Origin: Craterostigma plantagineum
Taxonomy: Eukaryota; Streptophyta; Magnoliopsida; Lamiales; Linderniaceae
Direction of reading: 5' to 3'
DNA: 64,000 nt
NCBI GenBank assembly: GCA_027422505.1
Contig: JAPQWV010000005.1
Location: 13,273,501-13,337,500, forward strand
A program made the translations under genes and the position numbers. This document shows positions 56,341 through 64,000 of the stretch, one piece after another (the stretch's first letter is position 1; each line of letters begins with the position of its first letter). The notes under the pieces were generated by a model, which made no database searches, was not told the origin of the DNA, and saw only the letters and a list, made by a program, of their open reading frames with translations.

Positions 56341-56384
56341 CCGCCTTAGAAAAAGAAAGAGAGGATTTTGCACAGATGGGCGGT

Positions 56385-57190
56385 GGGGGAGCTAATCACG
56401 AAGTATAGTCTGAAGATGATAGGGCTGGTAGAGACAAAGGTATCAGAACAAAATGCATCCGCTCTCGCTAACTCTATCAGATCTTGGGAATGATTTTACG
56501 ACTATGGCGACGGACCTGCGTCCCGTATTTGGGTTGGATGGGATGCTCGCTATGTGACCGTCACGATCGAGGAAGCCACATCACAAGTTGTCCACGGTAG
56601 GGTATATATTTTGGCAGAGCGATTTGACGTCTACATCACCTTTGTGTATGGGCACAACCAACATATTGAAAGACGGGCTCTATGGTGTAATATCTCGGCT
56701 ATCTCATGCGCGCAGGAAAATTACCCATGGGTGGTGATGGGGGACTTTAATGCGATCATTGATTATTCGGAGGCCAGGGTGGCTCACCTGGGGGAGGTTG
56801 TATTGATATGACTGATTGCTTTACTGCTTCTGATCTGATTGCTCTACCTTGCCTTGGTTCTATGTTCACTTGGTACAACCAACAAAGTGGCACGGCGGGC
56901 GTTTGGCGTTGCCTTGACAGAATGGTTGGTAACCCCTCATGGTTTGCTCGGTTCGGGGACTTAGCCTATAGATGTTGGTCTCCCCTCCACCTCTGACCAC
57001 TCTCCCCTGATTTTGGAGGACACCTTTCAGCCACGGGATAGCAATAAAGCCTTTCGAATCGACAACTTCTTGATCAGGGACCCGCGCTTTCTCCCGCTAG
57101 TGAAAGTCGCATGGAATCGTAATGTTGGTGGCTATCCCATGTTCGCCGTCGTGAAGAGACTAAAGGACATTAAACAATAGGTAAAGCACC
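56385..57190 (+). pseudogene. LINE-3 endonuclease
   Basis: MIGLVETKVSEQNAS (catalytic Glu), RIWVGWDARYV, YITFVYGHNQ, WVVMGDFNAII (near 56,745), MFTWYNQQSG and SDHSP-like text after 56,990. N-terminal start of the domain is missing. Frame changes near 56,800 and 56,990. Confidence 0.8.
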
Positions 57191-58935
57191 TACGTCGTGA
57201 AAGGGCGATCTTAACCGCAACGTTGTCGAGGCTCGTGGATTTCTGGAGATTGTACAAGAACTTGCTGCCCATCATCCTATGGAGGCGCACTTATTGGCCC
57301 TTGAAAGGCGGTGTCGTTATGCTTACGCTAGAGCGTTGAAATGGAACACTCGCCATAGTACAACGCGCTAAAGTGGCTTGGCTGAAGGACGGAGATCGCT
57401 GCACCTCTTTCTTTTTCAAGATGGTGGCCACACGACGGGCGAACAACCGGATTTTTACTCTTGAAAATGAAGCGGGTGTCACGTTCGAGGGAGCCGACCA
57501 AGTTAGCGCTGAACTCATTCGTTACTACACCGACCTGCTCGGCCACTCGACCCGGATGGCTCCTTTACATGCTGAGATGATATCACCATACATGGCCCTT
57601 AAACTGGGATCGACTGAGGCAAAAGCAATGAAACAACTGATCACGGATGCGGAGATCAAAGAAGGCGATGTTCTCTATTGGAGACAACAAATCACCCGGG
57701 CCTCACGGCCTCTCAGCGGCGTTCTTCAAGGACGCATGGGACACCATCGGGCCGGATATCACTCATGTGATAAAAGAATTCTTCAGAACGGGATTCCTTC
57801 TTGGGGAGCTGAATTCTACGCTTATCACACTTATTCCTAAGAATGCCAATCCGCGGATGGCTAAGGACTTCATGCCGATATCCTGCTGCAATGTCCTTTA
57901 CAAAACCATACCCAAACTGCATTCATCCCTGGTCGCCGGATTTCTGACAACATCCTTTTAGCGCAGGAAGTTTTCCACGGGTATAATAGCATGGGGCTGC
58001 CTGAACGGGTGGCCTTCAAGGTCGATCTCGCGAAAGCTTATGACATGTTGGAATGGGACTTCATTTTGGCTACTCTCGAAGCGCTTAATTTCCATCCGGT
58101 CTTCGTGGGATGGATACGTGCTTGTTTGACCACGCCTTTCTTCTCGATCAACGTCAATGGCACTCCGGCGGGCTACTTCAAAGGGCGAAGGGGTCTTCGG
58201 CAAGGAGATCCGATATCACCTTATCTGTTTACATTGGTTATGGAAGTCCTACATGGCATCATTGAGGACGTAATCAGACATAATGCTAACTTTCGATACC
58301 ACTGGAACTGCGAGGCGACTTCGCTCTTCATGCTTACATTTGCGGACGACCTTCTTCTATTCTCTCATGCGGATATTTTCCGTTGGTGTCTTTAACAGCA
58401 GCCCTGATCTCTTCGCCACACTATCTGGCTTAAAAGCCAACATCAACAAAAGTGAGATGTTTGTATCTAAGCGAGCTGACCGACTGAAGGGTGCGATCCA
58501 AGACATTATGGGATTCCCGCTGGGATCCCTTCCTGTGCGCTATCTTGGCGTACCCCTCATTACCTCGAGACTCACGATCGCAGACTGTACCCCCTTCTCG
58601 CTAGCGTGGACAGACGGTTGGGCTCTTGGACTAACCTATCTCTATCTTACGCTGGACGGGTCCAACTGATCAACTCTGTCCTCCTTGGATTACATACCTA
58701 CTGGGCGGGCGTGTTCCTCTTCCCTAGGGGCGTCATCAGGAGCATAGAAATGCGGTTGAAAAGCTTTTCTGTGGAGAGGTACTAGTGCAAAAGTAGCTTG
58801 GGTTGATATCTACTTGCCTGATGGGCGGGCGTGTTCCTCCTCCCTAAGGGCGTCATCAGGAGCATAAAAACGCGGTGGAAAGCTTTTCTGTGGAGAGGTA
58901 CTAGTGCAAAGGTAGCTTGGGTTGATATCTGCTTG
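57191..58935 (+). pseudogene. LINE-3 reverse transcriptase
   Basis: KVAWLKDGDRCTSFFFK, NKSPGPHGLSAAFFK, FKVDLAKAYDMLEWDFI, FVGWIRACLTTPFFSINVNG, RRGLRQGDPISPYLFTL and FADDLLLFSHAD with the catalytic DD (near 58,340). Further on NINKSEMFVSKRAD and PVRYLGVPLITSRL. A 120-bp tandem duplication lies at 58,703-58,942. Broken by at least five shifts. Confidence 0.82.
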
Positions 58936-58942
58936 CCTAAAG
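58703..58942 (+). repeat. 120-bp tandem duplication in LINE-3
   Basis: GGGCGGGCGTGTTCCTC starts at 58,703 and again at 58,823; the units read the same text (LPKGVI...FLWRGTSAKVAWVDI-like) with a handful of differences. LINE-1 and LINE-2 have one unit. Confidence 0.9.
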
Positions 58943-59940
58943 ATGAATGAGGGCTTGGGTTGCGCTCTATCGAGACGGACAACAAGGCGCTCCTCATGAG
59001 ACTACTCTGGAATATTCTGACGGACGATGCAACCTTGATTTGGACAACTTGGGTTCGCCAAACTAGACTGATCCTTGTGGTCCGTCCGACCTGGGGCACG
59101 GACTTCATGCAGCTGGAGGAAGATTTTGAAGCTACGTGACGAATTTCGCCCTCTTATACAGTTCTGCATTGATGACGGGGCAAACACGTTCCTGGATAGA
59201 TCCTTGGCTGATTGAAGTACCCCCGGCGGAAACATTACCCTCGTGGACCTATGATCATGGGCCTTCCGATTGATTCGAAGCTCAGCAAAGTTATCAACTA
59301 TGGCGGATGGTGCTGGCCGGCTCAATCTTTGGTGGAATTCTTGAGATCGCTCCTCTTCTACCTCTCATTCGACCGGGTGAGAGGGACACGTATAGATGGG
59401 TCGCTTCTGCTAACGGTCGGTACCTTGGTGTACCCTTTTTGGTGGCCTGTTGGCCATTCCTAGACACGACTTCATGCTCTGGCTTGCGATTAGGGATAAA
59501 CTGGCGACTAGAAACAAGCCATGGATTGCGTCTGCCGCGGGGACCTCTGTCTGCCTTTTATGTGACTCTGATATTGTGGAGACGATGCGACGTTTATTCT
59601 TTGAGTTTATTTACTCTAGATGATGCCTTAACTTATTACGTAACCACATGCATTTTGGGTGGCCCTACAGGGACTGGTCTGAAGGTATACAGTGGGCGGC
59701 TCGTAAATGGCGCGGGAAGCATCTTGCCTCAATGGGGCCTCGCCATGTCCTTGCTTCGGTTGTCTACCATCTTTGTTCCGAACGCAATAGAAGATGGCAT
59801 GAGGGGATGCGCAGGCCACCTGAGCGAATCGTCGCGGATATAGAGGCGCTCTTAAGTGTCCGTCTCTCCACATTACCTCACAATTACAACCTGTAGTCAT
59901 GCGCCATGCGTCGGATCTGGCGTATTGATTGGACCAACTA
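58943..59940 (+). pseudogene. LINE-3 ORF2 C-terminal region
   Basis: GLGLRSIETDNKALLMRLLW-type text, then RHDFMLWLAIRDKLATRNKPW in mixed frames, a CLLCDS Cys pair and YHLCSERNRRWHEG (59,760s), ending RRIWRIDWTN then TAG near 59,941. zf-RVT region as in LINE-2. Non-functional. Confidence 0.72.
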
Positions 59941-59942
59941 GG

Positions 59943-60560
59943 GAGTACCTTTTTCTCTATCTCTACTTATCTCCTTCTTTCCTGTTTCCGTCTCTATTTC
60001 CTTTCCTTCTCCTTCCTTGCTGCTCCACTTCTCGTTGTTGCTCGCAGGTTTTTACCTTGTGTCGGTTTGTTGGTTGTGTTGGTCCTTGCGCGTGGTTGGG
60101 GTTTGGGCTTGCATTACCACGTGTTACTGCTCCCTCCATGGCTGAAAGACTCAGGAGGTGGCGTGTTATTCGCCCATTTTCCCGACCAGGTTGCGGATGC
60201 AGTTTCTGCATGATCTCTTTCCGCTCGATGACTATCCTTTGCGATATTTTCATCGGCTTTGCGCTTTGCGTTTTCTCCTGCACTCCGGCCGTCGGACCTG
60301 CTGGTACTACATCTGGTGCCAGGAACCTGTAGATGGTTGTGGTTTTATGACTCCTACTGTAGCCTTATTTGAGTATGTATTCTCCTGTTGGCTGAGGTCT
60401 TGTTGGGACCTGTAGGTAGTCTGGACTGTTAGGTTGTACGGTTTGCTGTCTGGTCGTAGAACTCTACCGTTTGTTGCGTCATGAGCGATATCATGCACGC
60501 TGTACTTGTACTCCTGCTTCTTTCGTTTAGTGAACACTTCCAAAAGAAAAAAAGTGAAAA
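59943..60560 (+). other. LINE-3 3' UTR
   Basis: About 600 bp. A pyrimidine-rich run at 59,950-60,045 and words shared with the fragment at 18,642-18,840 (GGTACTACATCTGGTGCCAG). Small ORFs here are not credible. Ends in an impure A run. Confidence 0.65.
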
Positions 60561-60983
60561 TACTTTGGTACCATTTTGTGTTTCCGAATTTTCTGTTTTC
60601 ATGGGGCTTCGAGCCAAAGGGGAGTATGTGAATTCAAATCTTAAATGTAATAAAGGGTATAAAATCCCCTACCTTGAGAGATGTTTTCCGGGCAGAGAGA
60701 AGAGTGGATTATCTAGGAGTGATGTTATTGGGAAAATGGAAGAGCTAGCTGTGAAAAAAGACAGAACTAGTGTTGCAGATTTACCCGCATGTATTTACTT
60801 CTTGTGTGTATGTGTATTTTGTTTCCAACGTCAAATTACCACATCCCCGAGTTCATTTTTCTATACGTTGAGCGGATTGATGAATTTGATAATTATGCTT
60901 GGGGTCCTACGGTGCATTCGTTTTTAGTGAGATCTATTGTTGAGAAGCCGAGGAACATTGAGGGGTGCACCACTGACCTGTTG

Positions 60984-61064
60984 GTAAGTCTATGAGTGCT
61001 TGTCATCAATGTCTTTTGTTATGCATTATTATTCGTTCAATGTATCTTATACGACTTTTTTTAG
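60984..61064 (+). other. Intron 1 of the Ulp1-like pseudogene
   Basis: GTAAGT ... TTTTTTTAG, 81 bp, between GACCTGTTG and GTGTGGGCG, which join as DLL/VWAYEN. T-rich before the acceptor, as in plants. Confidence 0.8.
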
Positions 61065-61334
61065 GTGTGGGCGTATGAGAACATTTCGTCGTTGGGAAAA
61101 CAAGGACAGGTTGGCACTTTTCTTCGGTTCACCAGGTGGGTAGATCCAAATACGCTACCCACTGAAGAGGACATAGATGAATTGATCGAGAAATTGAACC
61201 CGTCCCAATTTGTCCATCCCGTTCATATACGCGAGAAAGAGGTTCGATGGTACATTTATCTGCCTGCTGGTCTAACAACAATCAAAGCTATTGGGAACGC
61301 TGACATGGTGGATGAGAATGTTGGCAATGAGTAA

Positions 61335-61715
61335 GAGAAGGTGGCCGAGAAGGAAGCTGATGAGTCCGAGAAGGAAGCTGATGATTCCGAGATGGTTGAG
61401 GATGAACCCGTGAAGGTGGGCAAGAAGGTGGTTGAGAAGGTGGCCGAGAAGTTAGAGGATGAGCCCGACAAATTCTTGGCCGAGAAGTTTGAGATGAGCC
61501 CGAGAAGGTGGCCGAGAAGGTTGAGAACGAGGCCCAAAAGGTGGTCTAGAAGGTTAAGGATGAGGTCGAGAAGGTTGAGGATGAGCCCAAGAAGGTGGGC
61601 CAGAAGGTTGAGGATGAGGCCGAGAAGGTGGCTGAGAAGGTTGAGGATGAGGCCGAGAAGGTGGCCAAGAAGGTTGAGGATGAGGCCTAGAAGGTTGAGG
61701 ATGAGCCCGAGAAGG
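61335..61715 (+). repeat. Coding minisatellite (Glu/Lys/Val-rich)
   Basis: Repeats of about 30 bp built from GAGGATGAG and GCCGAGAAGGTGG, once encoding EDEAEKVAEKV-like repeats between the DUF1985 and protease parts. Interrupted by TAG codons (TCTAG, CCTAG) and a frameshift; the other frame gives an artefactual Arg-rich ORF. Confidence 0.85.
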
Positions 61716-62083
61716 TTGAGTACGTGAATATTGATGCTATCTTTAAGTCGTTACGTGGACATGTTACAACGATGGATGTCGAGTACAAGCAGTTTGTAGC
61801 GCAGCACAATGCAAGTGCGGAGGTGAACGATTCGTCGATCGCTCGGACTGTGAGGACAAGGGTCGATAGGAACCGTAAACGAGATGAAGATTTTATCACA
61901 CCTCTAGGATCTACTCCTCCGGTAAAAAAACGAAGGAACGAACAAGCAGCTACGAAGAAGGTTGCGGTGGAATAAGCAAGCATGCAAACGAGGTTGATTG
62001 ATAAGGAATTTGTAGGTAAAATGCCTCTATCCATTTCTGAAAGAGATGTTGTTGACCGGTTCGTAGAGAAAGGCGACTACAAG

Positions 62084-62155
62084 TAAGTTATTTAAAGATA
62101 TTGTGTTAAGAATGGTTTAACGTTGTTTGGTTACTAACTGTTGGTCTTAACGCAG
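62084..62155 (+). other. Intron 2 of the Ulp1-like pseudogene
   Basis: 72 bp, GTAAGT to GCAG, with a consensus-like branch point TACTAAC near 62,132. Confidence 0.75.
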
Positions 62156-62337
62156 CATGCCGATTTGGGAGGACGATATGGTGTGCCTGAAGGGTGTTGA
62201 TTAGGCAGAAATGATCAAAGGCCACGCTATAATATCCGATGTAATCGACGCTTGGTGTAAGTATCTAGCATCAGATCTTTTACGCATTACGTTATCGGCC
62301 TGCTGCGAAGACTCACTTCGTTCATACGCACGTAGCG

Positions 62338-62411
62338 GTGAGTACCATTTATTTTTAGATTTAAGTTATTATATGGGATTTGTTTAAGTTATTTACGTGA
62401 TTTGTCCTCAG
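62338..62411 (+). other. Intron 3 of the Ulp1-like pseudogene
   Basis: 74 bp, GTGAGT to TCCTCAG, AT-rich. Confidence 0.7.
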
Positions 62412-62681
62412 CAAAATATCGACAAAGCCCTATCACCGGACAAGGGTCCAAAGTTAAGGGACGAAGAAAGGCGGTGTGGAGTTTCTCAAAAATTTAACCG
62501 ACCCGACAAATAGAGAACTGTTGAAGTTGCTCGGGGTTGTGCTGCAGCAGTCCAAGTTCATTGTCTTCCCATTGTTTCGTGGCTATCATTGGCATCTGTC
62601 GTACTCGACGTCCCGAGTGCTTAGTTCATCCACTATAATACCAAACGCAATGCTATAGCCGACAGCGTAGCAAGACGTTGT

Positions 62682-62760
62682 GTATGTCCATTTTATGTTC
62701 AATATAATGATTTCATAAGTTGCGTAACGAACTTATTTTTACTATGAATTCTCATTGCAG
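62682..62760 (+). other. Intron 4 of the Ulp1-like pseudogene
   Basis: 79 bp, GTATGT to CATTGCAG. Removal joins VARRC to ASAIRLY in one frame. Confidence 0.8.
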
Positions 62761-63015
62761 GCTTCAGCCATTCGGCTCTACATACAACAACACTTCAATG
62801 TTGAATTGGGACCTAAAATGATTGACAATGCTCGTTGTCGAGTACAGGCTGCCGACGGCTTTGACTGTGGTCTTTGGGTATGTATGCTTGCTGAGGCAGT
62901 TTGTCGTGATGAGGCAGTATTTTGGACCGAGGTTAATATAACTGGTGAAATCAAAAACTTCAGGGCCCGTGTACTAGCCGGATTACTGGAGTTCTCTGCT
63001 CAGTCGAATGTCTGA

Positions 63016-64000
63016 CATTGTGTTTTGGCTACCCTGTTTTGTCTATGAGGTGGTTGAGAACCTAGCTACTCTGTTTTGTCTATGAGGTGGTTGAGAACCT
63101 AGCTAATCTGTGTTTTGTCTATCTTGTACTGAATTATGATGGTATAAAAATGGTAAAATTTCCTTGTCAAGAACATTTCTAGAAATTTATGAATTATCAG
63201 GAACCTTCTAGTTTCAAGGAGAAATTTCTGAAATTTCAAGGAATTAGCAAAACGTTTTCGTTATTAGTACCAAATTACGAAATTAAAATGCAATTTCTTT
63301 ATGTAAGATTTGAATTCATTTAAGTATATATGATCTGATGACTTAAAATCATAAAATAAGATGAATGGGACATGTTTATGTGGATGTTGATGATAGTTGT
63401 CGAATGTTAAGTCCATTATTCATGCAAATATGTATGAATTACCCGCACACATTACAAAATCCCCACAAACATGCTTAAATAATTGCAATTTTTTATGTAT
63501 AAGATTTGTATTCATACAAGTATATGATCTGGTGACTTAAAATCACCAAAACAAGATGAATAGTACATGTTTACGTGGATGTTGATGATAGTTGTCGAAT
63601 GTGTGGACAAATATGTATGGATTCATACCAAAAATAGACTATTATCTCTTTCATTTAATATTAACATTATAAATTCCCCGCAAACATGCTTAGTGTACAA
63701 CATTAAGTCACTATGCGAAACAAAACTCATCATTAAGAGTAAAAAATTCAAAATTTATGAGTGAGATTTTCCACTATACACCTTAAACACTAAACAAAAA
63801 ATCTTAACACACCAAACTCTCTACCCTAATCCACAACCTTGATACTTATGGTAACTTATGAACTCTAATAGGTGACATAATGAACTACATGAATAATGCA
63901 GAGTTTGGGAATTTCACACAATTTCCCTCGCACTATTCCACAAAATTCGTGAGGCCTGCCCAAAATTCTTGAGGCCCGCCCACACAATTTCATACCTAAA
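63016..64000. repeat. AT-rich right end with tandem repeats
   Basis: No gene. A 37-bp unit CTGTTTTGTCTATGAGGTGG... is repeated at 63,034 and 63,071. A unit of about 194 bp (TTTATGTAAGATTTG ... GTTGATGATAGTTGTCG) is repeated from about 63,295 and again from about 63,490. A short GAGGCC(T/C)GCCCA pair is at 63,951 and 63,971. These may be 3' flank or subterminal repeats of a DNA transposon carrying the protease gene. Confidence 0.6.

Larger units (their letters stand above)
39963..56370 (+). mobile_element. Copia-G, 5' part carrying nested insertions
   Basis: 5' LTR, PBS, leader and gag of a Copia element of the A/B/C/D group. Everything after the Gag-Pol linker (about 56,340-56,370) is missing. 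Insertions inside it: S4 and a LINE tail in the LTR, and a complete gypsy element in gag. Without these, about 3.7 kb remain. Pieces rejoin precisely across each insertion. Confidence 0.85.
56370..60560 (+). mobile_element. LINE-3, L1 element truncated in the endonuclease
   Basis: Begins at the codons matching DHRRAVGEL of LINE-2 and runs through endonuclease, RT, zf-RVT and a 600-bp 3' UTR to a short A-rich end (CCAAAAGAAAAAAAG at 60,540). Left neighbour is Copia-G linker and right neighbour is the Ulp1-like gene, with no target duplication between them. It is a third L1 subfamily; many frameshifts. Confidence 0.82.
60565..63015 (+). pseudogene. Ulp1-like (C48) cysteine protease gene, DUF1985 type
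   Basis: Broken multi-exon gene. DUF1985-like start: FCVSEFSVFMGLRAKGE, LPACIYFLCVCVF, FDNYAWG and VWAYENISSLG. Ulp1 protease end: GYHWHL (His), a shifted LDVPSA (Asp), RVQAADGFDCGLWVCMLAE (Gln and Cys). Exons about 60,565-60,983, 61,065-62,083, 62,156-62,337, 62,412-62,681 and 62,761-63,015; introns of 72-81 bp with GT/AG ends. One-base shifts near 60,825 and 62,470, TAA at about 61,332, TAG at 62,202-62,204. Such proteases would remove SUMO-like tags and are often carried by plant Mutator-type DNA transposons; no transposase is seen here. The 5' end is cut by LINE-3. Confidence 0.8.

Noticed and set aside
61341..61727. Arg/Pro-rich 128-codon ORF
   Set aside because: Off-frame reading of the Glu/Lys/Val coding minisatellite.

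Overview
This is plant nuclear DNA, most likely from a gene-poor, repeat-rich (pericentromeric-type) region of a dicot genome. Nearly every base I can assign belongs to LTR retrotransposons or L1-type LINEs. The protein families are those of plant Ty1/copia elements (gag with CCHC knuckle and coiled-coil extension, as in the SIRE/Maximus group), Ty3/gypsy chromoviruses (Tekay/Del-like) and plant L1 elements. The primer-binding sites match plant initiator tRNA-Met. The only non-retrotransposon protein is a broken Ulp1-like (C48) cysteine protease gene with small plant-style introns at the right end. I see no intact host gene, rRNA, tRNA gene or CRISPR array.
Layout. 1-1,300: 5' end of Copia-A (minus strand, cut by the window edge). 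1,303-8,741: Copia-B (plus). 8,917-20,825: Copia-C (minus), a related element tail-to-tail with B, forming an imperfect inverted repeat with arms of about 7 kb. Copia-C is split by two solo LTRs with exact target-site duplications: S1 (12,474-14,423, TTAAT) and S2 (14,768-17,130, CCTGT). 20,971-21,150: a small LTR-like fragment. 21,598-23,305 and 23,306-28,925: two L1 LINEs head-to-head. 28,926-30,210: unassigned AT-rich DNA. 30,211-34,890: 3' part of minus-strand Copia-D, with an envelope-position ORF, PPT and 3' LTR; solo LTR S3 (30,494-33,119, ACTAC) sits in that LTR. 34,893-38,100: 3' end of plus-strand Copia-E. 38,108-39,962: 3' end of minus-strand Copia-F. 39,963-56,370: Copia-G (plus). 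Its 5' LTR contains solo LTR S4 (39,997-41,888, ATTTA) and a LINE tail insertion with a 22-bp duplication; its gag is split by a complete 10.7-kb gypsy element (43,820-54,518, GATGC). 56,370-60,560: LINE-3. 60,565-63,015: Ulp1-like pseudogene. 63,016-64,000: AT-rich DNA with short tandem repeats.
The genes do not form a working pathway. The window records repeated insertion, recombination between LTRs that left solo LTRs, and truncation. The gypsy element is the youngest datable layer: its two 3-kb LTRs differ at roughly 1% of sites by eye. All its coding breaks look like one-base indels. The most unusual items are the B/C inverted repeat with its conserved non-coding tail, the unrecognised ORF in the envelope position of Copia-D, the amber codon at the same gag position in two separate Copia copies, and palindrome-rich LTRs.
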